64,000 nt of DNA from Sphingomonas corticis (GCF_012035195.1 NZ_JAAVJH010000007.1:62001-126000); one strand, 5' to 3'; positions 24,181-33,550 are shown, counted from the first letter of the stretch. The notes: generated by a model not told the origin, from the letters alone. Program-made: numbers and translations.

Positions 24181-24876
24181 CTATCGCAGCGTCAGGAAGA
24201 TGTTCGCCGTCAGCCGGCCGGTCCGCGGATCGTCGGTCAGCAGCGACGGCTCACGGATGATGCCCGAATGCAGCAGCCGGCTGCGATAGACGACCACGCG
24301 GTCGAACGCCGCCTCCACCGCGTCGATGCGCCGGAAGGCGGCGTCGTCACCCGCATATCCCTGCCCCACCGCCTCGGCGGCGCGGGCCGCCTCGTACGCG
24401 GGCAGCCGATCGGGCGTCAGCGCCTCGAAACCGGTGGCGCGATGGCGGAAGAAGGCGGTGCCGCCGAACGCAGGGTCGCACAGGTAGTGCAGGATCGCGA
24501 ACTGGTGCGGATCGGCCGTGTCGACGTGCGGCGCGCGCTGCGTCGGCACGAGCCGGTCGGGCGGCAGCGTGACCAGCGAGAAGTTGCACTCGGCCCGGCG
24601 AGGTCGCGCAGCGGGATCGAGCGCGAAGGCCGCGACGATCCCCCGCGCCAGCACGCGCACCATGTCGCCGACATAGTCGAGCGGCGCGGCCGCACGCAGC
24701 CCGGGATAGCCCCCCGCGGGGCCGTAGGCCGGCTGGAAGTCCGAGGCGGCGGCCGCCTCCACCAGCGCCGCGGGCTGCGCCATCGCGCCATCGATCACGA
24801 GCAGCGGCTCGCGCTCGTGCCCGATCCGGCGCACGCCGGTGCGGGCGAGGTCGGAAAGTGGGAAACGGACCGGCAT
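24181..24876 (-). CDS. DUF6445-like protein, possible 2-oxoglutarate/iron oxygenase fold
   Basis: A 231-residue protein resembling the DUF6445 group often found beside TonB receptors and halogenase-like genes in sphingomonads and Caulobacter relatives. The core is CNFSLVTLPPDRLVPTQRAP, then HVDTADPHQFAILHYLCDP and GGTAFFRHRATGFE. His117-x-Asp119 and His203 (VVVYRSRLLHSGII) are in the order and spacing of the iron-binding triad of 2-oxoglutarate oxygenases, and an Arg precedes the last His. Function is unproven. It is convergent with the receptor and divergent from the xylanase, with 87 nt before the latter. Confidence 0.7.
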   Translation of the reverse strand: MPVRFPLSDLARTGVRRIGHEREPLLVIDGAMAQPAALVEAAAASDFQPAYGPAGGYPGLRAAAPLDYVGDMVRVLARGIVAAFALDPAARPRRAECNFSLVTLPPDRLVPTQRAPHVDTADPHQFAILHYLCDPAFGGTAFFRHRATGFEALTPDRLPAYEAARAAEAVGQGYAGDDAAFRRIDAVEAAFDRVVVYRSRLLHSGIIREPSLLTDDPRTGRLTANIFLTLR

Positions 24877-24963
24877 ATCAACGATATACTTGGCGGCTGA
24901 CGGCACCGGCAAGCGATCGCGACAGCGGAGATGGCAGTGACTTCGATACGGGACGACAAGACG

Positions 24964-26103
24964 ATGGTCGATCGTCGCACGATGCTGGCGGGTGGTGCGG
25001 GCGTCGCGATCGGGGCGCTCGGTTCTTCCCCGGCGGCGGCGGCGGCGGGCGGGCTTCACGCCCTGGCGGCGACGCGCGGGCTGTCGTTCGGCACGTGCCT
25101 CGCCGCGCCGCGGCGGGACAACGGCTCGCTCGGCAATCCGCGCTTCGCCGCGCTGGTGGAGCGCGACTGCGGCATGGCGGTGCCGGAGAATGCGATGAAG
25201 TGGCAGGCGATCCGCCCGTCCGCCGACCGCTACGACTTCGCCGCCTTCGACGCGATCGTCGATGCCGCGATTAGGCGGGGCCTGCGGCTGCGCGGGCACA
25301 CCCTGCTGTGGCATTACGACCGCTGGTTCCCCCGCTGGCTGGTCGACTACGACTTCGGCTCGCAGAAGCGCGCCACCGCCGAGCGCCTGCTGCAAACGCA
25401 CATCCGCACCGTCGCGGCGCGTTACGGCCGGCGGATCGGCAGCTACGACGTGGTGAACGAGGCGGTGGACCCCGCAGACGGCTCGCTGCGCTCCACCGCG
25501 CTGTCGCGGGCGATGGGCGGGGCGGAGCCGGTGCTGGACCTCGCCTTCCACGCCGCCAGGGCGGCGGCGCCGCACGCCGAGCTGGTCTACAACGACTATA
25601 TGAGCTGGGAGGACGGCAACCAGAAGCATCGCGACGGCGTGCTCCGGCTCCTGGAAGGCTTCCGCACGCGCGGCACGCCGGTCCATGCGCTGGGCGTGCA
25701 ATCGCACATCGGCGTGTTCGAGCCGACGGACTCGATCGAGCGGCTGGTCGTGCGGCTGACCCCGGCGTGGCGCGGGTTCCTCGACCAGGTGACGGGCATG
25801 GGCTATCGCCTCGTCGTGACCGAGTTCGACGTGCGCGACCGCGGCCTGCCCGCCGACATCGCCCGCCGCGATCGCGACGTGGCGGCGTTCGCGCGCGGCT
25901 ACCTCGACGTCATGCTGTCCTACCCGCAGCTTCGCGACGTGCTCGCCTGGGGCATCACCGACCGGTTCAGCTGGCTGCGCGGGTTCGAGCCGCGACCCGA
26001 CGGCAAGATCACCCGCGGCCTGCCCTATGACGAGGAATACGCGCCCAAGCCGCTCTACGGTGCGATCCGTGATGCGCTGGCGGCGGCGACGCCGCGACGC
26101 TGA
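24964..26103 (+). CDS. GH10 endo-1,4-beta-xylanase, Tat-exported
   Basis: A 379-residue glycoside hydrolase family 10 enzyme that cuts the xylan backbone. The twin-arginine signal is clear (MVDRRTMLAGGAGVAIGALG, then SSPAAAAAG). GH10 motifs: ENAMKWQAIRPSADRYDFAA, RGHTLLWH, YDVVNEAVD with acid/base Glu166, YNDYMSW, GVQSHIG and VVTEFDVR with nucleophile Glu287, then DRFSWLRGF. Being Tat-dependent it is folded before export, to periplasm or outside. An in-frame ATG 11 codons upstream (24931) is the alternative start. It is the first gene of a run ending at 33546. Confidence 0.92.
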   Translation: MVDRRTMLAGGAGVAIGALGSSPAAAAAGGLHALAATRGLSFGTCLAAPRRDNGSLGNPRFAALVERDCGMAVPENAMKWQAIRPSADRYDFAAFDAIVDAAIRRGLRLRGHTLLWHYDRWFPRWLVDYDFGSQKRATAERLLQTHIRTVAARYGRRIGSYDVVNEAVDPADGSLRSTALSRAMGGAEPVLDLAFHAARAAAPHAELVYNDYMSWEDGNQKHRDGVLRLLEGFRTRGTPVHALGVQSHIGVFEPTDSIERLVVRLTPAWRGFLDQVTGMGYRLVVTEFDVRDRGLPADIARRDRDVAAFARGYLDVMLSYPQLRDVLAWGITDRFSWLRGFEPRPDGKITRGLPYDEEYAPKPLYGAIRDALAAATPRR

Positions 26104-26104
26104 C

Positions 26105-27559
26105 GTGGCCGCGGGGGCGACCATCGGCTCGGTCCTGATCGTCGGCGGCGGCACCGCCGGCTGGATGACCGCGGTCGCGCTGTCGCACAAGCTGCGCCAC
26201 GCGCGGGTCGAGGTGACGCTGGTCGAGAGCGAGGCGATCGGCACGGTGGGCGTGGGCGAGGCGACGGTGCCGCCGATCCGCGCGTTCAACGCCGCGCTGG
26301 GGCTGGACGAGGCCGCGTTCATGCGCCCCACCCACGCGACCTACAAGCTGGGCATCGAATTCCGCGACTGGGCCCGCCGGGGCGACCGCTACTTCCACCC
26401 GTTCGGCCCCTTCGGCGAGCCGATCGGCGGCGTCCCCTTCCATCAGCATTGGCTCGCCGCCGGCGCGCTCGCCGGCGCGTTCGACGATTACTCGCTCGCC
26501 GCGCGCATGGCCCACCACGGCCGCTTCGCCGCACCGGGGCCGGCATCCCCCTACGGCTATGCCTATCAGTTCGACGCGGCGGGCTATGCCGCCTATCTGC
26601 GCGGCGTGGCAGAGGCACGCGGGGTCGTCCGCGTCGAGGGACGGATCGTCGACGTGGTGCGCGGCGCCGGCGACGATCTCGCCGCGGTGGTGACGGACGA
26701 CGGGCGCCGGTTGGCCGCGGACCTGTTCGTCGACTGCTCCGGCTTTCGCGGCCTGCTGATCGCCGAGGCGCTCGGCGCGGGGTGGGACGACTGGCGGCAC
26801 TGGCTGCCGTGCGACCGCGCCTGGGCGATGCCGACGGAGCGGACCGGTCCACCGGCACCCTATACGCGCGCGACCGCGCTCGACGCCGGCTGGGCGTGGC
26901 GCATCCCGCTGACGCATCGCACCGGTAACGGCCACGTCTTTGCCAGCGACTTCCTGTCGGAGGACGCAGCGCGCGACAGCCTGATCGCTCTGCTCGACGC
27001 CCCAGCCCTCGCCGAACCCCGCCTGCTTCGCTTCGCCGCGGGCAAGCGGCGGCGGCAGTGGATCGGCAATACCGTCGCGATCGGCCTTTCCGCCGGCTTC
27101 CTGGAACCGCTCGAATCCACGTCGATCCATCTGGCGCAGGTCGCGATCGAGCGGCTGCTCGACCTGTTCCCCACGGGCGACGGCGACCCCGCCGACGCCG
27201 CCGAGTTCGACCGCGTGATGGCGAACGAATATGAGCGCGTGCGCGACCTCATCATCCTGCACTACGCCGCGACCGAGCGCGACGACACGCCGTTCTTCCG
27301 CCATGTCCGCACCATGGCGCTGCCCGACAGCCTGGCGGAGAAGCTGGCGCTGTTCCGCGCGCGTGGCGTCGTGATGCCCTATCGCCACGGCCTGTTCGCA
27401 GAGCCGAGCTGGCTCGCCGTCTACCTCGGCCAGCGCGTGCGCCCCGCCGGGCACGATCCACGCGCGACCGGCGACGCGGCGGTGCTGGCGCAGATGCGCG
27501 CCGCGATCGAGGCGGAGGCGCTGGGGATGCCGCGTCACGAAGAGGTGTTGGCGCGATGA
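26105..27559 (+). CDS. Flavin-dependent tryptophan halogenase-like protein 1
   Basis: A 484-residue FAD protein of the tryptophan halogenase family, which uses FADH2 and oxygen to make hypohalous acid and direct it onto an aromatic substrate. Visible: GGGTAGWM dinucleotide motif (14-21), GVGEATVPPI, the halide-channel lysine region TYKLGIEF (Lys81), GWAWRIP (262-268, the WxWxIP signature) and LEPLESTS with Glu337, the second catalytic residue. All expected catalytic residues are present, but the substrate need not be tryptophan. The start is GTG 26105, one base after the xylanase stop; an ATG at 26072 inside the xylanase gene is possible. Confidence 0.85.
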   Translation: MAAGATIGSVLIVGGGTAGWMTAVALSHKLRHARVEVTLVESEAIGTVGVGEATVPPIRAFNAALGLDEAAFMRPTHATYKLGIEFRDWARRGDRYFHPFGPFGEPIGGVPFHQHWLAAGALAGAFDDYSLAARMAHHGRFAAPGPASPYGYAYQFDAAGYAAYLRGVAEARGVVRVEGRIVDVVRGAGDDLAAVVTDDGRRLAADLFVDCSGFRGLLIAEALGAGWDDWRHWLPCDRAWAMPTERTGPPAPYTRATALDAGWAWRIPLTHRTGNGHVFASDFLSEDAARDSLIALLDAPALAEPRLLRFAAGKRRRQWIGNTVAIGLSAGFLEPLESTSIHLAQVAIERLLDLFPTGDGDPADAAEFDRVMANEYERVRDLIILHYAATERDDTPFFRHVRTMALPDSLAEKLALFRARGVVMPYRHGLFAEPSWLAVYLGQRVRPAGHDPRATGDAAVLAQMRAAIEAEALGMPRHEEVLAR

Positions 27560-28878
27560 GGATCGCGGTGGCGGGAGACGGGATCGCGGCGCATTTGGCC
27601 GCACTGATGCTGGCGCGCGTGGCCAGCGTGGTGAGCGTGCCGGTCGGCGCCGGCGGGCACGGCCTGGGTCCCGTCGGCGAGACGGTGCTGGGCACGCCCG
27701 CGTGGATGGAGGGCGAGGTCGCCGCGGCGATCGGCGATCTGCCCGGCGCGGTGCCGGCGCTGGGCATCGCGTTCGCCGGCTGGAGCGCGGAGCCGTGGTT
27801 CCTTCCCTACGGCGACGTCGGCGCCCCGCTGGACGACGTGCCCTTCGCGCAGCTCGCGGCGCGGGTACGCGCGGAGGGCACGCCGGTGCGCGCGAGCGAC
27901 TTCTCGCTCGCCGCCATGGCCGCGCAGGCCGGGCGGTTCGCGCCGCGCTCCGCCGACCCGCGCTCGCCCTTGTCGACCCTGCGCCCCGGCGCGATCTATC
28001 CCGCCGCGGCGCTCGCCGGCCGCCTCGCCGACATGGCCGCGCGTGCCGGGGTGGAGCGGGCCGCCCCGCTCGCCGCGCCCATGGGGTCGGACGATCGCCT
28101 GACGCTGACCAACGGGACGCAGCTCAGCGCCGACCTGTTCGTCGACGCCAGCGGCGGCGCCGCGGGGATCGCGGCGGCCGGGTGGGTGAGCTGGCGCGAC
28201 TGGCTGCCGTGCTGCCGCGTCGCCTCGCGCCGGATCGCCGACGCGGGCGGTCCGGCCGCCTACCCGCTCCACGCCGCGACGCCGTCGGGCTGGCAGGCGA
28301 CGGTCGCGCTTGGCGGCACGCGGGTGGAGACCCGCTACACCGCAGCTGGCGAGGGCGAGCCATACGAGAACGGTCGCCGCACCAAGACGTGGACGGGGCG
28401 CCGCGTCGCCATCGGCGCGGCGGCGGGGGTGATCGAGCCGAGCCTGGGCCACGCGCTCCAGCACGCGCACGACGCGGTCCTTCGGCTGATTGCGCTGCTG
28501 CCCGCGGCGGGGTCGGACGGCGGCGCGGAGGCGACGGAATACCACCGGCTGACCGCGCAGCAATACGACCGCGCCCGCGACGCGGCGGTGGCGCTGTGGC
28601 TGACCGCCGGACGCCCCGCCGCCGCCCCGTCGACGGAGCTGGCCCGCAAGCTGGCGCTGCACCGCCGGCGCGGCTACCTGCCGCTGGAGGACGGCGAGTG
28701 CCTGTCGCGCGACGAATGGGCCGTGCTGCTGGACGGACAGGGCGTGCGACAGGAGCGGCCGGACCCGCTCGCCGCCGCGCTGCCGCCTCCCGCCGTCGCC
28801 GCGCACCTGGCACGACTGCGCGAGCGGCTGGTCGCGACGGTCGCCGCGATGCCGCCGCTCGCAGGGGGAGGACGATGA
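27556..28878 (+). CDS. Degenerate halogenase-like flavoprotein lacking catalytic residues
   Basis: A 440-residue relative of the halogenases on either side, with key motifs changed. The dinucleotide motif is GDGIAAHLAA rather than GGGTAGWM; GVGEATIP has become GPVGETVLG; the catalytic lysine in YKLGI is replaced (PALGIAF, Ala68); WxWxIP is absent; and LEPLEST reads IEPSLGHALQ, losing the catalytic Glu-Ser. Conserved scaffold remains: DLFVDASGG, WRDWLPC, VAIGAAAGVIEP. The frame is intact, coupled to both neighbours by ATGA overlaps, so it is not an obvious pseudogene. It may be a structural or regulatory partner. Halogenation by it is unlikely. Confidence 0.8.
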   Translation: MRIAVAGDGIAAHLAALMLARVASVVSVPVGAGGHGLGPVGETVLGTPAWMEGEVAAAIGDLPGAVPALGIAFAGWSAEPWFLPYGDVGAPLDDVPFAQLAARVRAEGTPVRASDFSLAAMAAQAGRFAPRSADPRSPLSTLRPGAIYPAAALAGRLADMAARAGVERAAPLAAPMGSDDRLTLTNGTQLSADLFVDASGGAAGIAAAGWVSWRDWLPCCRVASRRIADAGGPAAYPLHAATPSGWQATVALGGTRVETRYTAAGEGEPYENGRRTKTWTGRRVAIGAAAGVIEPSLGHALQHAHDAVLRLIALLPAAGSDGGAEATEYHRLTAQQYDRARDAAVALWLTAGRPAAAPSTELARKLALHRRRGYLPLEDGECLSRDEWAVLLDGQGVRQERPDPLAAALPPPAVAAHLARLRERLVATVAAMPPLAGGGR

Positions 28879-30398
28879 TCGAGACGAGTACCGCCGACCG
28901 CCGCATCCGCTCCATCGCCATCGTCGGCGGGGGCAGCGCGGGCTGGATGGCCGCCGCCACGCTCGCGCGGCTGCTCGGCCCGCATTACGCGCGCATCACG
29001 CTGGTCGAGAGCGAGGAGATCGGCACCGTCGGCGTCGGCGAGGCGACGATCCCGCAGATGGCCACCTTCAACCGGATGCTCGGCATCGACGAGGACGCCT
29101 TCGTCCGGGAGACGAAGGGCAGCTTCAAGCTGGGCATCCAGTTCGTCGATTGGGCGCGCGAGGGGCACACCTATTTCCACCCGTTCGGCGGGTACGGCGT
29201 CAACATGGCGGGCGTCAGCTTCCACGCCTTCTTCCTGCGGCTCCACGCGGCCGGCGAGGCGCCGGACATCGACGCCTTCTCGCTGCAGGCAATGGCGGCG
29301 CGGGCGGACAAGTTCATGCGCCCGATCGACGCGGGCAATTCGCCGCTTTCCGACATCGCCTACGCCTACCACTTCGACGCCGGGCTCTACGCGCGCTTCC
29401 TGCGCCGCTACGCCGAGGCGCGCGGCGTCGAGCGGCGCGAGGGACGGATCGTCGGCGTGGCGCGCGACGGCGAGAGCGGCCTCGTCTCGCACGTGACGCT
29501 CGCCGATGGGGGCGAGGTGGCGGCGGACCTGTTCGTCGACTGCTCGGGCTTCCGCTCGCTGCTGATCGGCGAGGCGATGGGGAACGGCTTCGTCGACTGG
29601 TCCCACTGGCTGCCGTGCGACCGCGCCGTGGCGGTGCCGTGCGAGGGGCAGGCGGAGATGACGCCCTACACGCGCTCCACCGCGCGCGAGGCCGGATGGC
29701 AGTGGCGCATCCCGCTCCAGCACCGCACCGGCAACGGCCATGTCTACGCCAGCGCCCACCTGTCCGACGACGCGGCGGTGGCCACGCTGCTGGCCAACCT
29801 GGACGGCGCGCCGACCGCCGACCCGCGGCTGATCCGCTTCCGTACCGGACATCGCGCCCGCTTTTGGGACGGCAACGTCGTCGCACTGGGGCTGGCCGCC
29901 GGGTTCATGGAGCCGCTGGAATCGACCAGCCTGTGGCTGGTGCAGAGCGGGCTCGCGCGGCTGATGGCGATGTTTCCGGACCGCGACTTCGATCCCGCCA
30001 CGATCGCGCGCTACAACCGCATCCTGACGACCGAGTTCGAGGAGATCAGGGACTTTCTGATCCTCCACTATCACGCGACCCAGCGGCGCGACACGCCGTT
30101 CTGGCAATATTGCGCGGCGATGGAGGTGCCCGAGCGGTTGCAGGAGAAGATGCGCGTCTATGCCGCGCACGGCCGCGTCTTTCGCGAGAACGAGGAATTG
30201 TTCAACGACACCAGCTGGTTCGCCGTCATGCACGGCCAGCTGCTGCCGACCCGCGGTTACGATCCCGTGGCCGATGCGATGGATCTGCCGACCACGCGTG
30301 CGCGGCTGGCGGAAATCGCCGGCGCGGTCGCGGCGTCGGCGGACTACATGCCCGGCCACCGCGACTTCGTGAACCGCCACTGCCGGGCCGCGGCATGA
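28875..30398 (+). CDS. Flavin-dependent tryptophan halogenase-like protein 2
   Basis: A 507-residue member of the same family with the catalytic set complete: VGGGSAGWM, GVGEATIPQM, SFKLGIQF (Lys85), GWQWRIP (274-280) and MEPLESTS (Glu349). DLFVDCSGFRSLLIGEAM and DWSHWLPCDRAVAVP are shared nearly word for word with the protein at 32050, showing recent paralogy. There is no signal peptide, so it is cytoplasmic, unlike the polysaccharide enzymes in the same run. A flavin reductase, which such enzymes need, is not encoded nearby. It overlaps both neighbours by 4 nt. Confidence 0.87.
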   Translation: MIETSTADRRIRSIAIVGGGSAGWMAAATLARLLGPHYARITLVESEEIGTVGVGEATIPQMATFNRMLGIDEDAFVRETKGSFKLGIQFVDWAREGHTYFHPFGGYGVNMAGVSFHAFFLRLHAAGEAPDIDAFSLQAMAARADKFMRPIDAGNSPLSDIAYAYHFDAGLYARFLRRYAEARGVERREGRIVGVARDGESGLVSHVTLADGGEVAADLFVDCSGFRSLLIGEAMGNGFVDWSHWLPCDRAVAVPCEGQAEMTPYTRSTAREAGWQWRIPLQHRTGNGHVYASAHLSDDAAVATLLANLDGAPTADPRLIRFRTGHRARFWDGNVVALGLAAGFMEPLESTSLWLVQSGLARLMAMFPDRDFDPATIARYNRILTTEFEEIRDFLILHYHATQRRDTPFWQYCAAMEVPERLQEKMRVYAAHGRVFRENEELFNDTSWFAVMHGQLLPTRGYDPVADAMDLPTTRARLAEIAGAVAASADYMPGHRDFVNRHCRAAA

Positions 30399-32053
30399 TC
30401 GCCGCGCTGCTGCTGGCCGCCGCGATCCGCATCGGCGGCGTCGGTGCGGCGCCTCTCGATCCGAAGATCGCGACGATCGAGACGGAGGATCGGGCGCCGC
30501 TCGTTTGGCGCGTCACCGACACGGGTGGGCGCGTGGTCCTGTCCGGTCGCAGCGTGCCGATGGGGCGCGACGAGGCCGCGGGCCGCGCAGTGCATCGCGC
30601 CGACCTGACCGCCCTTCGCGTGCCCGGCACCTATCGCCTGAACGCGGGAGGGGCGATCGGCGAGGTAACGATCGGCCGCGGTCTCACCCGCGCCCTCGCG
30701 CGCGATGCGCTGCGCTACTTCCATCACAACCGCGCGGGAGTCCCGATCGAGGCGCGCGTGGTCGGCGCGCGATGGGCGCGCCCCGCCGGCCATCCGCGGG
30801 AGAGCGCGACCTGCTTCGCCGGGATGGACGAGAAGGGCGTGCGCTGGCCCGGCTGCGGCTACGCGCTGGAGGTGACCGGCGGCTGGTACGACGCGGGCGA
30901 CCACGGCAAGTACGTCGTCAACGGCGGCATCGCGCTGTGGACGCTGCTGAACATGGCCGAGCGGGGGCGAACGCTTCCGGGCCTGCTGGAGGAAGCGCGG
31001 TGGGAGATGGAGTTCCTGCTGCGGATGCAGGTTCCCGCCGGCACCCGCTATGCCTTCCCGAGCGGACCGGCCGTCGATGTCTCCGGCATGGCGCACCACA
31101 AGGTCGCCGACGCACGCTGGACCGCGCTGCCGATGCGGCCGGACCGCGATCCGGGGCCGCGCCTGCTCTATCCGCCGACCACCGCCGCGACGCTGAACCT
31201 CGCCGCCGTCGCGGCGCAGGGCGCGCGGGTGTGGCGCACGATCGACCCCGCCTTCGCGCGCCGCTGCGCCCACGCCTCGGCGCGGGCGTGGCGGGCCGCG
31301 CTGCGCAACCCGGCGGTGCTCGCGCCCGACGCCTTCACCGGCAGCGGAGCCTATGGCGACGCGGACGTGTCCGACGAGTTCTTCTGGGCGGCGGCGGAAC
31401 GCCATGCGCTCACGCGGGATCGTGCGCTGCGCGCGCGCCTCACCGCCAGTCCGCACTACCGGGCGACGCCCGCCGAGCCGGGCTGGCCCGCCACCGCCGC
31501 GCTGGGCCTCGCGACGCTGGCGCAGCACGGCGACGGCGAAGCCCGGGCGCGGCTCGTGGCGGCGGCGGACGGCTATCGTGCGGCGGCGGCGCACAGCGGC
31601 TACGGCGTTCCCGTTGCGGGCAAGACCTTCGTGTGGGGGTCGAACGCGGTGCTGCTGAACCGCGCGATGATCCTCGCCCTCGCCGCCGACTGGAGCGGCG
31701 ACCGCACCTACCGCGCGCCGGTGGTGGCCACGCTCGACTATCTCACCGGCCGCAATCCGCTCGGCCGCTCCTACGTGGCGGGCTACGGCCCCGATCCGAT
31801 GCGCCACCCGCATCATCGCCACTGGGCAAACGGGATCGACCCGGCCTATCCCGCCGCCCCGCCCGGTGCGCTGTCCGGCGGGCCGAACGCGACGCCGGGG
31901 ACGGAGGCCGCGGCGGTGCTGGGCCGGTGCGCGCCGATGACCTGCTGGCGCGACGATGCGCGGCTATTCTCGCTGAACGAGGTGGCGATCAACTGGAACG
32001 CGCCGCTGGTGTGGGTCGCCGCATGGCGCGACGCGACGGAAGTGCCGCGATGA
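30395..32053 (+). CDS. GH9 endoglucanase/cellulase with N-terminal Ig-like domain
   Basis: A 552-residue glycoside hydrolase family 9 enzyme acting on beta-1,4-glucan. The N-terminal segment MIAALLLAAAIRIGGVGAAP looks like a short signal, followed by a CelD-type Ig-like domain (about 25-95, VWRVTDTGGRVVLSG, LRVPGTYRLN). The catalytic domain shows GGWYDAGDHGKYVVNGG, holding the paired aspartates, HHRHWANGIDP and SLNEVAINWNAPLVW with the general-acid Glu near the C-terminus. GH9 beta-glucosidases also exist, so the exact substrate is inferred. It lies between two halogenase-like genes, with ATGA overlaps on both sides. Confidence 0.9.
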   Translation: MIAALLLAAAIRIGGVGAAPLDPKIATIETEDRAPLVWRVTDTGGRVVLSGRSVPMGRDEAAGRAVHRADLTALRVPGTYRLNAGGAIGEVTIGRGLTRALARDALRYFHHNRAGVPIEARVVGARWARPAGHPRESATCFAGMDEKGVRWPGCGYALEVTGGWYDAGDHGKYVVNGGIALWTLLNMAERGRTLPGLLEEARWEMEFLLRMQVPAGTRYAFPSGPAVDVSGMAHHKVADARWTALPMRPDRDPGPRLLYPPTTAATLNLAAVAAQGARVWRTIDPAFARRCAHASARAWRAALRNPAVLAPDAFTGSGAYGDADVSDEFFWAAAERHALTRDRALRARLTASPHYRATPAEPGWPATAALGLATLAQHGDGEARARLVAAADGYRAAAAHSGYGVPVAGKTFVWGSNAVLLNRAMILALAADWSGDRTYRAPVVATLDYLTGRNPLGRSYVAGYGPDPMRHPHHRHWANGIDPAYPAAPPGALSGGPNATPGTEAAAVLGRCAPMTCWRDDARLFSLNEVAINWNAPLVWVAAWRDATEVPR

Positions 32054-33546
32054 CCGCGCCGCCGGTCCGCGAGCTGGTGATCGTCGGCGGCGGCACCGCC
32101 GGCTGGATGATGGCCGCCGCCGCCGCTTTGTACCTCTCCGACGGCACGCGCCGCATCACGCTGGTCGAGAGCGAGACGATCGGCACCGTGGGCGTCGGCG
32201 AGGCGACGATCCCGCCGATCCGGGACTTCAACGCGATGCTGGGCATCGACGAGCGCGAGTTCCTGCGTGCGACCGGCGGCACGTACAAGCTCGGCATCGC
32301 CTTCGACGGCTGGGGCGCGGCGGGCGAGACGTATGTCCACCCGTTCGGCCGCGCCGGGCACGACCTGAACGGCGTGGACTTCCACATGGCGTGGCTGAAG
32401 CATCGCGCGGCGACGGGCGTGGGCCCGCTCGGCGACTATTGGATGGCGGCGGTGGCCGCTCGCGACGCCCGCTTCGCGCATCCCGCTGCCGATCCGCGCA
32501 CGCCGCAGGGGCAGCTCGCCTACGCCTTCCACTTCGACGCGGGCCGCTACGCCGCCTTCCTGCGGGCGCGTGCCGAGGCGGGTGGCGTGGTGCGCGTCGA
32601 GGGCAAGGTTGCCGGCGTCGAGCGCGACGCGCGCGGCCATGTCGCGGCGCTGCTGCTGGAGGACGGACGCCGCGTCGCCGGCGACCTGTTCGTCGACTGT
32701 TCGGGCTTCCGCAGCCTGCTGCTGGGTGCGGAGATGGGCGTGCCCTTCGTCGACTGGAGCCACTGGCTGCCGTGCGACCGCGCGGTGGCCGTGGCGTCGG
32801 AGCGGCGCGACCCGCTGATGCCGCTGACGCGCGCCACGGCGCATGACGCGGGCTGGCGCTGGCGCATCCCGCTGCAGCACCGCACCGGCAACGGGCTGGT
32901 CTATGCCAGCGCGCACCTCTCCGACGACGCGGCCGCCGCGCGCCTGCTCGCCGGGCTGGACGCCCCCGCGACGGACGATCCGCGCGTCATCCGCTTCGCC
33001 ACCGGCCGGCACGAACGCGCGTGGGAGGGGAATGTGGTGGCGCTGGGCCTTGCCGGCGGGTTCCTGGAGCCGTTGGAATCGACCAGCATCCACCTGATCC
33101 AGTCGGGCATCTCGAAGCTGCTGGCGCTTTTCCCCGACACCGGCTTCGCGCCGGTGCTGCGCGACGAGTACAACCGGCTGATGGCCGCGCAATACGACGC
33201 GGTGCGCGACTTCGTTATCCTGCACTATCACGCCAACGGGCGGGTGGGCGAGCCGTTTTGGGATGCGCTGCGCGACATGGCGCTGCCCGACACGCTCGCC
33301 ACCCGCCTGGCGCTGTTCCGCGAGAAGGGACGCGTGCTACGCTACGACGACGACCTGTTCTCGATCGCCAGCTGGGTGGCGGTGCTGGTCGGCCAGGGCG
33401 TGCTGCCCAAGGGGTACGACCCGATGGTGGACGCGCTGGACGACGCCGCGGTGGCCGCGGCGCTGCGGCGCTGGCGCGCGGACTATGCCGGGGCCGCGGC
33501 GGCGATGCCCGACCATGCGGCCTATGTGGCGCGCATGGTGGGCTGA
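32050..33546 (+). CDS. Flavin-dependent tryptophan halogenase-like protein 3
   Basis: A 498-residue family member with complete motifs: VGGGTAGWMM, GVGEATIPPI, TYKLGIAF (Lys80), GWRWRIP and LEPLESTS (Glu343). It shares the DWSHWLPCDRAVAV and LQHRTGNG segments with the protein at 28875. As in related sphingomonad loci, it sits with a TonB receptor and polysaccharide hydrolases rather than a natural-product cluster, so its role in glycan use is unknown; brominating activity on indoles is known for a relative from such a setting. It is the last gene of the run and faces the glycan operon across 4 nt. Confidence 0.87.
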   Translation: MTAPPVRELVIVGGGTAGWMMAAAAALYLSDGTRRITLVESETIGTVGVGEATIPPIRDFNAMLGIDEREFLRATGGTYKLGIAFDGWGAAGETYVHPFGRAGHDLNGVDFHMAWLKHRAATGVGPLGDYWMAAVAARDARFAHPAADPRTPQGQLAYAFHFDAGRYAAFLRARAEAGGVVRVEGKVAGVERDARGHVAALLLEDGRRVAGDLFVDCSGFRSLLLGAEMGVPFVDWSHWLPCDRAVAVASERRDPLMPLTRATAHDAGWRWRIPLQHRTGNGLVYASAHLSDDAAAARLLAGLDAPATDDPRVIRFATGRHERAWEGNVVALGLAGGFLEPLESTSIHLIQSGISKLLALFPDTGFAPVLRDEYNRLMAAQYDAVRDFVILHYHANGRVGEPFWDALRDMALPDTLATRLALFREKGRVLRYDDDLFSIASWVAVLVGQGVLPKGYDPMVDALDDAAVAAALRRWRADYAGAAAAMPDHAAYVARMVG

Positions 33547-33550
33547 ACCG

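Noticed and set aside
27556-28878. Calling the degenerate halogenase a pseudogene
   Set aside because: The frame is full length, scaffold motifs persist, and it is coupled to both neighbours without frameshift or stop.
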